Assembly: GCF_022008365.1 (NCBI RefSeq)
Contig: NZ_JAIRBA010000005.1
Location: forward strand, 1 to 64,000
Direction of reading: 5' to 3'
DNA: 64,000 nt
From: Aequorivita vitellina
Lineage (GTDB): Bacteria > Bacteroidota > Bacteroidia > Flavobacteriales > Flavobacteriaceae
The translations under genes and the position numbers were made by a program. Of this stretch, positions 52,638-61,671 are shown piece by piece; positions within the stretch are counted from its first letter, which is position 1, and the number at the start of each line of letters is the position of its first letter. The notes beneath the pieces were generated by a model, which saw nothing but the letters and a program-made list of their open reading frames with translations, searched no databases and was not told where the DNA came from.

Positions 52638-53757
52638 ATTTTATATGCTATCGCATATATGCATTTCCTTTATTGGTGGGGTTTTGCTGCTTGCACTTTG
52701 GTTTAATATTCGCGCGCGATTTAGCCAGCTTTTGGAAGAAGACGAATCGCAAAAAAGAGTGGATAAAGGATTGCTCTACCTCAGTTTTGCAATGTTTATT
52801 TGGGTGATTTCTGGTTGCTGGATTTACGGCGGAACCGTTTTCAATTTTACCGAAACCCAAGGATTTTATTTGGGAATAAACTTATTTTCAATTGTTAACA
52901 ATATGTTTTTATTGTTGGCACTTTTTTATTTTTATTACGCTCCTAAATTTATTTATCACAATAAAAAAAACATCAAAAAAATTGTGATTGGTATTGTTTT
53001 CACTTCTATCATCACTTTTCTTTTACCGTTATTTCTGAAAGAATACAACGTTGTAAACAACATACGCATCAGCGGCATTCCAGATTTGCTGCTTTCAGCA
53101 TTTCTCTGTTATTTACTCGGTATATCTTTTTACAGAACCTTTGTTTATAGAGGTTTGAAGGTAATAAGTTATATTTCGGTTTTTGTAATTCTGCTCATAT
53201 TTGCTTCTCAAATTTCCGAAGTATTTTTAAACTTTGGCACCGATTTCAGCAATAACTTTATTAAAATAATCGCGAAGACTTTGTTGATTTCAATATTTTT
53301 GGTTTTGGCAACTACTTGGGTAATTCGGCTAGCAAGCACCCCGAAACCGAACGAAATTACAATTCATTTTCTGGATTGGAGTTTAGTAAAACTAAATATT
53401 CCAACGAAAAACATTTACGAGCAAACCATCGATTTTGGTTCAAAAACCACGCAATATAAAAATCTGTTGAAATTCGCCATCCGTAGAAAATACGCTGATG
53501 GCGACTCGCAAACTATTCCTGTAGCGCTCGGTGGCGAAATAAAAAACCAAACCTACTTAACGCGAATTATTGAAAACATAAACGATATTCTTCAATTAAA
53601 CGATACTGAAAAACTGGACAGACGCGATCTTTTCACTTTTATTGGCGAAAGCAAATACCGTTTACGCATCGTTCCGAATAATATTATAATCGATAAGGCC
53701 TTGCTAGTAGAATTCGCTGAAAGTGTCGAAAACACAGATTATAAAGCGTTTTTGTAA
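52621..53757 (+). CDS. 7-TM protein with C-terminal soluble domain, unknown function
   Basis: A 378-aa protein. Seven predicted transmembrane helices at about residues 9-28, 50-70, 83-105, 119-139, 152-172, 180-203 and 213-237, then a ~140-residue hydrophilic domain starting at KPNEITIHFLDWS and ending FLVEFAESVENTDYKAFL-like. Arg/Lys after TM1 predict N-out, C-in topology, like receptor-type 7-TM proteins. The soluble part contains IPTKNIYEQTIDFG and RKYADGDSQTIPVALGGEI. No family recognised. The ATG at 52621 overlaps the ACMSD gene by 17 bp; 52645 is an alternative start. It ends 116 bp before the POT transporter gene. Confidence 0.75.
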   Translation: MTEVAKFYMLSHICISFIGGVLLLALWFNIRARFSQLLEEDESQKRVDKGLLYLSFAMFIWVISGCWIYGGTVFNFTETQGFYLGINLFSIVNNMFLLLALFYFYYAPKFIYHNKKNIKKIVIGIVFTSIITFLLPLFLKEYNVVNNIRISGIPDLLLSAFLCYLLGISFYRTFVYRGLKVISYISVFVILLIFASQISEVFLNFGTDFSNNFIKIIAKTLLISIFLVLATTWVIRLASTPKPNEITIHFLDWSLVKLNIPTKNIYEQTIDFGSKTTQYKNLLKFAIRRKYADGDSQTIPVALGGEIKNQTYLTRIIENINDILQLNDTEKLDRRDLFTFIGESKYRLRIVPNNIIIDKALLVEFAESVENTDYKAFL

Positions 53758-53873
53758 CTCATTGTAACCGCATTCACAATTAATCACATTCCGCTATTTT
53801 TTAGTATTATTTAAAACAGCAAAACGGTACTTCTACAAACTGTTCTACATTGCTCCAAATTAAAAATGTAATT

Positions 53874-55430
53874 ATGAGCAATATAATTTCCGAAGCAAAA
53901 CAACCTCAACTTTTTGGCCACCCCAAAGGACTTCTTTACTTATTTTTCGCTGAATTGTGGGAGCGGTTTTCCTTTTACGGTATGCGCGCTTTGTTGGTTC
54001 TGTATATGACGAAGCACCTATTGTACGATGACGATATGGCTTTTGGAGTCTATGCCGCTTATATGTCATTGGTTTATGTAACGCCAATGATTGGCGGGAT
54101 TTTGGCTGATAAAATTTTAGGTTACCGAAAAGCGATAATTCTCGGCGGAGTTTTAATGGTGTTTGGCCACTTTTTCCTTTCCATTGAAATGCCTATTTTC
54201 TTTTATGGTTCTCTGGGATTGATAATTGTTGGCAACGGATTTTTTAAACCTAATATTTCGTCTTTCGTTGGCGAACTTTACGCGCAGGGCGATGCTCGGC
54301 GCGATTCGGGATTTACTATTTTTTATCTCGGCATAAATTTAGGTGCGGCAATTGCACCACTTTTATGCGCTTGGTTTGCCATAACTTACGGCTGGCATTA
54401 TGGCTTTGTTTTGGCGGGAATTGGAATGGTTACGGGTCTTTTGGTTTTTAAAAGTGGCCTGAAAAATAATGTTTTCGGAAATAAAGGTCACGTGCCAAAT
54501 CAACAAGTTTACGATCAAAAATGGTTTGGTTTAAACAATGGGAAATTAATTGTAATTCTGGCAATTATTTCAGTTGTGTTTTTTGCAACACTTGTTCGCT
54601 TCAATGAATTTGAAGGATATTTAGTGTGGTTTGTATCTGCATTTTTAGTTTTCTATATTGGATACATTTTTACAACCGTCAGTTCAAAAGAAAAGAAGCG
54701 ATTAATTGTAGCGGTTTACTTTACCATTTTATACACGCTTTTTGCAGCAATCTTTGAACAAGCAGGAAGCTCGTTGACACTATTTGCCGATAGAAATGTA
54801 AATTTAGTGGGAATGGATGCCGCCGGCACAAATAGTATAAATGCAGGTTTCATTATTCTCTTCGCCATTCCGTTTTCAATGCTTTGGACATTTTTAAGCC
54901 GAAAAAAAGTAAATCCGAATTCAGCTGTAAAATTTGGACTGGGTTTGATTTTTCTCGGTCTGGGCTTTTTAGTTTTTGCACTTTCGGCTCACAGCGTTGA
55001 CGATTTTGCCAAAACTTCAATGAGTTATTTGGTAATTGGATATCTGGTTTTAACCATTGGGGAATTGTTTCTTTCGCCAATTGGGCTTTCAAAAATGACG
55101 GAACTTTCACCTTTAAAATATGTAGCTTTTATAATGGGTGTATGGTTTTCAGCGAATTTTTACGGGCACTTTTTTGCAGGAAAAATTGCGAAGTTAACCA
55201 CAGTTTCGGAAAGTGGAGTAAATGTTTTTGCCCAAGGAATTTTTGGAACAATTACCGAATATATTACCGGTTTAACGCCGCAAATTGCTTCTGGGCAAAG
55301 CGATGTGTTTCAGCAATTGTTTTCCTACGTTTCTGTATATTCAAGTTTTGGAGTAATTAGTGTATTTGTGGGTATATTTGCAATATTAATTTCGCCAGTT
55401 ATTAAAAAGATGATGGACGGCATTCACTAA
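53874..55430 (+). CDS. POT/PTR-family proton-dependent peptide transporter
   Basis: A 518-aa MFS peptide symporter with 12-14 transmembrane helices. The N-terminal signature FFAELWERFSFYGMRALL holds the ExxER motif needed for proton coupling, and GGILADKILGYRKAIILGG lies in the second helix-loop region; FYLGINLGAAIAPLL is the PTR2 signature. ATG 53874 (MSNIISEAKQPQLFGHP) is chosen over the TTG at 53850. Probably imports di/tripeptides, possibly feeding the peptidases nearby. It follows the 7-TM gene and precedes the methyltransferase. Confidence 0.93.
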   Translation: MSNIISEAKQPQLFGHPKGLLYLFFAELWERFSFYGMRALLVLYMTKHLLYDDDMAFGVYAAYMSLVYVTPMIGGILADKILGYRKAIILGGVLMVFGHFFLSIEMPIFFYGSLGLIIVGNGFFKPNISSFVGELYAQGDARRDSGFTIFYLGINLGAAIAPLLCAWFAITYGWHYGFVLAGIGMVTGLLVFKSGLKNNVFGNKGHVPNQQVYDQKWFGLNNGKLIVILAIISVVFFATLVRFNEFEGYLVWFVSAFLVFYIGYIFTTVSSKEKKRLIVAVYFTILYTLFAAIFEQAGSSLTLFADRNVNLVGMDAAGTNSINAGFIILFAIPFSMLWTFLSRKKVNPNSAVKFGLGLIFLGLGFLVFALSAHSVDDFAKTSMSYLVIGYLVLTIGELFLSPIGLSKMTELSPLKYVAFIMGVWFSANFYGHFFAGKIAKLTTVSESGVNVFAQGIFGTITEYITGLTPQIASGQSDVFQQLFSYVSVYSSFGVISVFVGIFAILISPVIKKMMDGIH

Positions 55431-55441
55431 AAATTTTAAAA

Positions 55442-56086
55442 ATGAATCTTCTTCCCGAAAAAATAAACGATTACGTTGAAAAACATTCGCAACCCGAGCC
55501 CGAATTACTTCAAAAACTGAATCGTGAAACTTGGCAAAAAGTGCTCGTACCGCGAATGTTGAGCGGGCATTTGCAAGGTCGGGTTTTGAGTATGCTTTCA
55601 AAATTAATTCAGCCTAAAAATATTCTTGAAATAGGAACTTACACGGGTTATTCTGCCTTGTGTTTGGCTGAAGGAATGCGGGAAGCTGGCGAATTGCACA
55701 CTATCGATATCAACGAGGAATTGTTCGATTTTCAACGTAAATATTTTGATGAATCTCCCTTCGGGAAACAAATTATTCAGCATTTAGGAAATGCTTTGGA
55801 AATAATTTCGCAACTCGACAAAACCTTCGATTTGGTATTTATTGATGCCGATAAAAATAACTATCCCAACTACTTCGAATTAATTCTTCCGAAGTTAAAA
55901 AAAGGTTCGGTTATTTTAAGCGATAATGTACTTTGGAGCGGAAAAGTAGTTGAAGATTTGAAGGAAGATGATGCAGATACAAAAGCACTTCTTTACTATA
56001 ATAAATTGCTGAACGAGCATCCAAAATTGGAAACTGTGATTTTACCCATTCGGGATGGGCTGACAATTTCGCGCGTAATAGGCTAA
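55442..56086 (+). CDS. O-methyltransferase (catechol-type)
   Basis: A 214-aa class I SAM-dependent O-methyltransferase of the Methyltransf_3 family. SAM motif ILEIGTYTGYSALCLAEGM, the acidic residue in LHTIDINEE, metal-binding FIDADKNNYPNY and SDNVLWSGKV. Length is normal. The substrate is unknown; YrrM-like enzymes methylate small catechols or tRNA-related substrates. It follows the POT transporter gene by 11 bp. Confidence 0.92.
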   Translation: MNLLPEKINDYVEKHSQPEPELLQKLNRETWQKVLVPRMLSGHLQGRVLSMLSKLIQPKNILEIGTYTGYSALCLAEGMREAGELHTIDINEELFDFQRKYFDESPFGKQIIQHLGNALEIISQLDKTFDLVFIDADKNNYPNYFELILPKLKKGSVILSDNVLWSGKVVEDLKEDDADTKALLYYNKLLNEHPKLETVILPIRDGLTISRVIG

Positions 56087-56106
56087 ATTCTTAACGAAGA
56101 AAAAAT

Positions 56107-56394
56107 TTAGAACTTTCTTTTGATGGGCCCGGTAACCTCATCGACGTCTTCTTTAACTTGATCAATTTGTTTTTGGACGTCTTTGGTAATGTCTATATCC
56201 ATGCCCTGTTTTTCGGCACTTTTGGTGATTTCAGATTTAATATCGTTGGTAGCATCTTTTACCTGCCGCATCGCTTTGCCCAGTCCGCGAGCAATTTCGG
56301 GCACTTTGTCGGCTCCAAAAACCAAAAGTATCATGAACATGATGAACCCTATTTCGGCGCCGCTAATAAAAAGAAAAATTGCCTGTGAAATCAT
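56107..56394 (-). CDS. tatA: TatA/TatE-family twin-arginine translocase subunit
   Basis: A 95-aa protein with one membrane helix (FLFISGAEIGFIMFMILLVF), a short hinge and an amphipathic helix with KVPEIARGLGKAMRQVKDAT, then a charged tail (KDVQKQIDQVKEDVDEV). It forms the channel-lining oligomer of the Tat system, moving folded proteins across the inner membrane. The F-G pair at the hinge (VFGADKVPE) is preserved. tatC is not in the window. Minus-strand gene, convergent with the O-methyltransferase gene. Confidence 0.93.
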   Translation of the reverse strand: MISQAIFLFISGAEIGFIMFMILLVFGADKVPEIARGLGKAMRQVKDATNDIKSEITKSAEKQGMDIDITKDVQKQIDQVKEDVDEVTGPIKRKF

Positions 56395-56410
56395 GATGCA
56401 AATATACTAA

Positions 56411-56433
56411 TGAGTTATGAGTTATGAGTGGTG
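56411..56433. repeat. TGAGTTATGAGT microrepeat
   Basis: TGAGTTATGAGTTATGAGTGGTG upstream of tatA; an intergenic low-complexity word. Confidence 0.45.
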
Positions 56434-56516
56434 CGTGGGGAGTTTTTCTGAAAATGATACGATAGAAAAACTCCTTCTCCAATAAGTTTTGAAGAAGGAA
56501 TTTAATAGTTTTAAAA

Positions 56517-58823
56517 TTAATCTGCTTTTGTTTTTTGTTTGAATTTTTCAAAAGCACCCAATTGTTTGTGTTTTGGCCAACTGTTGTTTGATGTATCAAT
56601 ATCGGCAGTTTCCTCATCGGGATCTACTTCAATTTTGGTGATTTCCTGTTCCGAAGCAATAACCTTTCCTACGGCTTGGTCATTTTTTCTCCAAATTTCT
56701 GCTGGATAAGTTACGCGCTGGGTACTGCCATCGCTATATGTATATTGTGCGATTATGGGCATTGGGATGCCTCCGGGTTTTTCAAAAGTTACTTCGTAAA
56801 AATATTTTGGACGTTTTAGTTTCGCGCGGTCTTCGGCTGGCACATTTTCCATAATATAATCATTGAGGGTAGTAACATCTTCTAATTTTGAATTGCGCAT
56901 ACTTTCTTCAAAATCTTCACTTTCCTCATCAATTAAGTAAACCAATGGCGGCAAGTCGCTTTCGGCAATGCCACGGGCGGCAATCATGGCTTTCACTTCC
57001 TTATTCATTTTTGAAGTAACGTAGAATTTTTTCACTTGCTTCACACCAATATCTACATAATCTGTGGTGTAGAACCATTCTCTCCAATACCAATCTAAAT
57101 CAACAGCCGAAGCATCTTCCATTGTTCTGAAAAAATCTTCGGGCGTTGGGTGCTTAAACATCCAACGGTTTGCATAGGTTTTAAACGCGAAGTCGAAAAG
57201 CTCGCGCCCCATAATAGTTTCGCGAAGTATATTGAGCGCAGTAGCAGGTTTAGCATACGCATTTGCGCCAAAATTATAGGTGTTAAGGCCTTTAGACATG
57301 ATGGGTGCCAACTGGCTTTGATCGCCAGCCATATAATCCACTATGTTTTTTGCGGGGCCACGACGCGACGGATATTTTTTGTTGGGCGCAATAGCTTCGG
57401 GGTATTCTTCACCAAAATCCTGTTCAGCGACATATTGGGTAAAGGTGTTTAAACCTTCGTCCATCCAGGTCCATTGGCGTTCGTCGCTGTTTACAATCAT
57501 CGGGAAATAGTTGTGGCCTACCTCGTGAATAATTACGCTAATCATTCCGTATTTTGTGCGGTCGCTAATGCTTCCGTCTTTATTTGGGCGACCGTGATTC
57601 CAGCAAATCATTGGGTATTCCATCCCCTGATTTTTTGCACTTACTGAAATTGCTTTCGGATAAGGATAATCAAAAGTCATTCGCGAATAGGTTTTTAAAG
57701 TACTGGCAACAGCGCGCGTGGACCAATCTTCCCAAAGCGGATTTGATTCCGGCGGGTACAACGAAACAGCCATTACAGAGCCTTTGCCCATTTTTACAGC
57801 CATCATATCCCAAATGTATTTTCGAGAGGTTGCGAAGGCGTAATCGCGTACATTTTCTGCTTTAAACTTCCAAGTTCTCTTTGCAGTGGAAAAGTTTTTT
57901 GACGCAGCTTCGGCTTCCGCTTGTGTTACAATTATCACTGGTTTGTCAAACGATTTTTGAGCCGCTTCATAACGACTCATCATTTCTTTAGTGAATATTT
58001 CTTTTCTATTTTGAAGTTCGCCCGTTGCGTCCAAAATATGATCTGCAGGAACGGTAATATTCACTTCAAAATTTCCGAAGGGAAGTGCAAATTCATCCCT
58101 TCCCCAAAACTGGCTGTTTTGCCAACCTTCAACATCGTTATACACTGCCATGCGTGGATAGAACTGCGCAATTACATACCCGCGATTGCCGTCTTCAAAT
58201 GTTTCGTACCCACTACGGGCGCGATTTACCACGTGGTCGTTAATGTTGTACCACCACTTAATGGAGAACACAAATTTTTCACCCGGTTTTAAAGTGGCTG
58301 GCATATCAACACGCATCATCGTTTGGTTTATGGTGTGTTTTAGTGGATTGCCTTTTGCGTCTTTTACTTCCAAAATATTAAAGCCGCCATCAAACGCATT
58401 GCCCATATAATTTTCTACAAAGCTGCCCGCCATATCAGCCGGCACCGCACTTGAAGACTCAATCAATGGCGATTTAGAATCTTTAGCCCTAACGTTTTGA
58501 TCCAGTTGAACCCAGAGATATTCTAACTGATCTGGAGAATTATTGGTATAGGTAATGGTTTCAAAACCTGTAATTTTTTTGTTTTTATCATCCAAGGCAA
58601 TGTCCATTACATAATCTGCTTGCTGTTGGTAGTAATTGGGTCCGGGCGCGCCACTTGCCGTACGAAACATATTGGGAGTAGAAAACTCTTCGTAAAGTTG
58701 TTTAAAACGGTTTGTATTGTAATGTCCGGGGTCGCGCTTTTGAGACTCTGTTTCATCTTGCGCCATAACTACGCCCGCAAAAAGGAAAAGCCCAGCAAAT
58801 AAGAGGGAGCTAAGTAACTTCAT
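56517..58823 (-). CDS. Secreted M1-family zinc aminopeptidase
   Basis: A 768-aa metallopeptidase. The signal peptide ends ...VVMA-QDETES (residue ~21). The zinc site is IIHEVGHNYFP with the third ligand Glu in WTWMDEGLNTF; the exopeptidase motif is NQGMEYPMICW. The N-terminal beta-domain is residues 60-330, the rest is C-terminal helical. It may release N-terminal residues from peptides in the periplasm. A DUF6702 gene (36 bp upstream) and a carboxypeptidase-regulatory protein gene are co-directional, a common block in Flavobacteriia. Confidence 0.93.
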   Translation of the reverse strand: MKLLSSLLFAGLFLFAGVVMAQDETESQKRDPGHYNTNRFKQLYEEFSTPNMFRTASGAPGPNYYQQQADYVMDIALDDKNKKITGFETITYTNNSPDQLEYLWVQLDQNVRAKDSKSPLIESSSAVPADMAGSFVENYMGNAFDGGFNILEVKDAKGNPLKHTINQTMMRVDMPATLKPGEKFVFSIKWWYNINDHVVNRARSGYETFEDGNRGYVIAQFYPRMAVYNDVEGWQNSQFWGRDEFALPFGNFEVNITVPADHILDATGELQNRKEIFTKEMMSRYEAAQKSFDKPVIIVTQAEAEAASKNFSTAKRTWKFKAENVRDYAFATSRKYIWDMMAVKMGKGSVMAVSLYPPESNPLWEDWSTRAVASTLKTYSRMTFDYPYPKAISVSAKNQGMEYPMICWNHGRPNKDGSISDRTKYGMISVIIHEVGHNYFPMIVNSDERQWTWMDEGLNTFTQYVAEQDFGEEYPEAIAPNKKYPSRRGPAKNIVDYMAGDQSQLAPIMSKGLNTYNFGANAYAKPATALNILRETIMGRELFDFAFKTYANRWMFKHPTPEDFFRTMEDASAVDLDWYWREWFYTTDYVDIGVKQVKKFYVTSKMNKEVKAMIAARGIAESDLPPLVYLIDEESEDFEESMRNSKLEDVTTLNDYIMENVPAEDRAKLKRPKYFYEVTFEKPGGIPMPIIAQYTYSDGSTQRVTYPAEIWRKNDQAVGKVIASEQEITKIEVDPDEETADIDTSNNSWPKHKQLGAFEKFKQKTKAD

Positions 58824-58859
58824 AATAAATGAGGATTTTGAGAAATTGATTGCAATGTA

Positions 58860-59363
58860 TTAATTAAATTTTAATATTCCCCGCGGCTCGTCTTTGTCAA
58901 GTATCAAACTACGGCGCGTGGTTGGGGTTTTTAAATGAATTATGTTTTGCTGTTCGTCAAACATTTCCATCAATACTTTATTTTCTATTTCTATCGATTT
59001 TATAGCTTTCACGTCTTCAACTTCTATGTAGGCAACCATCATATCGGTATCGTATTCTTTCCCTAAATAATTAAGTTTAACAGCTTTGCCGTTCACTTTT
59101 ATATTTATCTTTTGAAGAAGGTATTGCTTCAAATCTTTATCGGCGGCTTCGGTTTCTTTTTTAGTATCGAGTGAAATTGAAGTATCGTACCGCTGTTGAA
59201 GCACATCTTCAATATCATCAGTGAAAATTTTAGTAATTATTTGAAGCGAATTTTTTTCCTTTACGTATTCAATTTTGGTAATACTAACATAAAATTTATG
59301 CGCCGATGCACCCGAAATCAAAGGGAAAACCATCAATAAAAGGAAAATATTGAAGTACTTCAT
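58860..59363 (-). CDS. DUF6702 family exported protein
   Basis: A 167-aa protein with a signal peptide (MKYFNIFLLLMVFPLISGAS-A) and a mature domain beginning HKFYVSITKIEY, the mark of DUF6702. The rest is beta-rich with charged residues (ENKVLMEMFDEQQNII). No function is known, but it is usually next to the M1 peptidase gene, as here. It is likely periplasmic. Confidence 0.88.
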   Translation of the reverse strand: MKYFNIFLLLMVFPLISGASAHKFYVSITKIEYVKEKNSLQIITKIFTDDIEDVLQQRYDTSISLDTKKETEAADKDLKQYLLQKINIKVNGKAVKLNYLGKEYDTDMMVAYIEVEDVKAIKSIEIENKVLMEMFDEQQNIIHLKTPTTRRSLILDKDEPRGILKFN

Positions 59364-59496
59364 TTAAAATAGAAAAATTGATAAAATATTAGACGGTCGT
59401 TAGAAATAGATGTTACAAATATCAGTTACTATTTTATCATCTTGATTAAAATAGATTAGCGGAGAACGGTTCTTCTTCTAATAAAGCCGGTTTCGT

Positions 59497-60315
59497 TTAC
59501 TCACCTCGTTTTTTGTACTCTTCACTTTTTTTGAAAAGAAATTCCATCAATTGCATTTCATTTTCGGGTTTTAGCAAGGTTTTATCCAAACCATTTTCTT
59601 GGGCAAAAAACAAAAAATCGACTGCTTTTTCATCCGGAATCCCAAAATTAGCTTCAATAAAATCCCTACTAAAACGCTGTTGAATATTGTTACTTACGGT
59701 ATTTATATCATCTTGCTTTTCAACTGGCGAAATTTTGTTCCCTTTCGGAAAAAGCAAATTTGCCACGCCACCCAAAAGCGCCAAAACATTTGCGCCATTC
59801 GTTAAAGCATTGCCGTGCAGCGCTTCTTCGGCAGCATTGCCAGAGATGGCTGTTTTATCGTCTGGCACGAAAGTATAACCGTATTCTAAATTTTTGTAGC
59901 TCAAATCCCAGTCTTTGGTAACGTTATAGGTAGGTATTTTTTTTACGTCCACATTTATATTTCCGGAAAGGTCGTAGGGTCGCACCACAACTTCTTCCAA
60001 TTGGTTCACCGCAGGATTCAAGAAAATATTCATTGTTTTTCTTTCTATAATTCCTTTATCGATTATTACGGTAAACGATTGGTACTGAAGGGCTAAAATT
60101 TGCACACGATCGTTTTCGGCCAATTCAATTTCGAAGCTGCCATCGGGGTTGGTGATGGTTCCTTTCTGTGCCGAAATATTGTAAACTGAAATACCTTCGG
60201 CATCCTCGCCTTGGGGAACGTGTATTTTTCCAGCAACTTTTGTGCGGTCAATATCCTGCGCAAACATCGTGAAGGAAACTGCAATAAATAAAAGTAGGAG
60301 TAGTTTTTTTGTCAT
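59497..60315 (-). CDS. Carboxypeptidase-like regulatory domain protein (envelope)
   Basis: A 272-aa exported protein: signal peptide (MTKKLLLLLFIAVSFTMFAQ), then a beta-sandwich CarboxypepD_reg-like domain (about residues 25-110: VAGKIHVPQGEDAEGISVYN, NPDGSFEIEL). The rest (110-272) is a helical domain with DVDVKKIPTYNV-like and EANFGIPDEKAVDFLFFAQ segments. Similar proteins occur next to DUF6702 and M1 peptidase genes. It is the first gene of the minus-strand block ending at tatA. Function unknown; the N-terminal domain resembles TonB-receptor plugs' extension domains. Confidence 0.82.
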   Translation of the reverse strand: MTKKLLLLLFIAVSFTMFAQDIDRTKVAGKIHVPQGEDAEGISVYNISAQKGTITNPDGSFEIELAENDRVQILALQYQSFTVIIDKGIIERKTMNIFLNPAVNQLEEVVVRPYDLSGNINVDVKKIPTYNVTKDWDLSYKNLEYGYTFVPDDKTAISGNAAEEALHGNALTNGANVLALLGGVANLLFPKGNKISPVEKQDDINTVSNNIQQRFSRDFIEANFGIPDEKAVDFLFFAQENGLDKTLLKPENEMQLMEFLFKKSEEYKKRGE

Positions 60316-60429
60316 TCATTAAAAGTACGTATTTGTTTTGTTAGTGAAAACTTAAAGTTTACATTCCCAATAGTTAAATTTACATTTTTGAAAACTTATT
60401 TATAATGATGAACACAGACTCAAAGAGAT

Positions 60430-60464
60430 TCTCGTCGAATTCTATATCGAGCGGAGTAGCGATG
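60430..60464 (+). repeat. Degenerate CTCGTCGAATTC/ATCGAGCGGAGT repeat at the pepE start
   Basis: CTCGTCGAATTCTATATCGAGCGGAGTAGCGATG. It is an intergenic repeat of the flavobacterial TCGAGCGGAGTCGA type and occupies the sequence before the proposed pepE start. Confidence 0.55.
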
Positions 60465-61163
60465 CGGGAATTGATAATTGCAAGCACGAGCACCGTATAT
60501 GGCGGCGACTATCTCGATTACCTAACGGAAGAAATGGCCGAGCTTTTTAAAGACACCGAAGAAGTAATCTTTATCCCCTACGCGCGTCCCGGCGGAATTA
60601 GCCACGACCAATACACGGCAAAAGCTGCAAAAGCTTTTACTGAAATAGGTAAAAAACTGGTTGGATTGCACACTTTTGACAATCCTGTAGAAGCATTAAA
60701 AAACGCTAAAGGCGCATTTACGGGCGGCGGCAACACCTTTGTTTTGGTTAATGCCCTCTACCGTTTGGAGTTGATGCAACCACTACGCCAAGCTATTTTT
60801 AAAGGTTTGCCGTATATGGGCACCAGTGCTGGCAGCAATATTTGTGGCGTTTCTATGCAAACTACTAACGATATGCCTATTGTTTATCCGCCTTCATTTA
60901 AAACTTTGGGCGTAATTCCGTTCAACCTTAATCCGCATTATTTAGATCCAAACCCAGAAAGTAAGCACATGGGCGAAACCCGTGAAACCCGCATTGCAGA
61001 GTTTCATACCCAGAACACCGTCCCAGTTGTTGGTCTCCGCGAAGAAAGTTGGTTACGAGTAAAAGGCGATGAAATTACGCTAAAAGGCAAACTAAAGGCC
61101 CGCGTTTTTGAACAGGGGAAAGAGCCGCATGAAGTTGAAAGTGGTGCTACTTTAAGATTTTAA
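60462..61163 (+). CDS. pepE: Peptidase E (alpha-aspartyl dipeptidase)
   Basis: Hydrolyses Asp-X dipeptides. A 233-aa S51-family peptidase with the nucleophile in MGTSAGSNICG (Ser within the GxSAG context), AFTGGGNTFVLV and NPHYLDPNPESKHMGETRETR. ATG at 60462 gives MRELIIASTSTVYGGDY, as in known PepE; a longer frame from 60405 would add residues encoded by a repeat and is not adopted. It is the last plus-strand gene before a 508-bp gap. Confidence 0.93.
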   Translation: MRELIIASTSTVYGGDYLDYLTEEMAELFKDTEEVIFIPYARPGGISHDQYTAKAAKAFTEIGKKLVGLHTFDNPVEALKNAKGAFTGGGNTFVLVNALYRLELMQPLRQAIFKGLPYMGTSAGSNICGVSMQTTNDMPIVYPPSFKTLGVIPFNLNPHYLDPNPESKHMGETRETRIAEFHTQNTVPVVGLREESWLRVKGDEITLKGKLKARVFEQGKEPHEVESGATLRF

Positions 61164-61671
61164 TCAGCCAAATTACTGCAAGAAGATAATTATGACGCGA
61201 ACGCCAGTTAGTCTGGTTTAAGCGACTTCTGTTCTCAAGAAATTTTCTATACCCCTTAACGGAATTACAAAAAAATTGCTTTTTATAGCCTATAATATTA
61301 TTAAAGGATAAGTAGGATCTTTAGTAATAATGATATAGTATAAACATACTATATACATACTATAAACATACTATAGCTATACTATATAGTTACTTTAATA
61401 TTACTATAAGTATGTTATATAGTTTAACCTCCATACTATTATAATAATGTTATGTCACAAATTAAGTTTACGGCCTAAGCAGCTATTAAGCAGGATGATT
61501 AACCAGAACACAGATCGGAATTAAATTTGCGAAAGGATAGGGAGTCTTTGGGCCAATTGAACACAAGAGATTCTAGTATAATCTCGATGTTAGCATTGCT
61601 CAATAGGAAGACTAAGCAGCTACTATAAATAACCATTTATGGAGGTTTGGGTGAACTAGAGCAGTATCAAA
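61164..61671. other. 508-bp gene-free gap with repeat array
   Basis: No convincing ORF, tRNA or hairpin terminator. It holds the ATACTATA array (61334-61439), a pair of CTAAGCAGCTA words (61475-61485 and 61612-61622), and otherwise unique sequence. Both flanking genes (pepE and a GNAT) end here, so it is not an obvious promoter region. It is the largest gap in the window. Confidence 0.7.
61334..61439. repeat. Phased ATACTATA octamer array
   Basis: An inverted copy TATAGTAT (61334-61341), spacer AAAC, then four ATACTATA at 61346, 61357, 61368 and 61379, exactly 11 bp apart (spacers TAC, AAC, GCT). Two partial pairs follow: ACTATA (61403-61408) with TATAGT (61418-61423), and CATACTATT at 61432. 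Confidence 0.85.

Noticed and set aside
61334-61439. Octamer array as a CRISPR
   Set aside because: Repeats are only 8 bp with 3-bp gaps and no cas genes are present; CRISPR repeats are 20-40 bp with longer spacers.
61334-61439. Octamer array as the promoter/operator of pepE or the GNAT
   Set aside because: Both genes end towards this gap, so it lies downstream of each.
61164-61671. tRNA or pseudogene in the large gap
   Set aside because: No cloverleaf pattern or remnants of a recognisable protein were seen in any frame.
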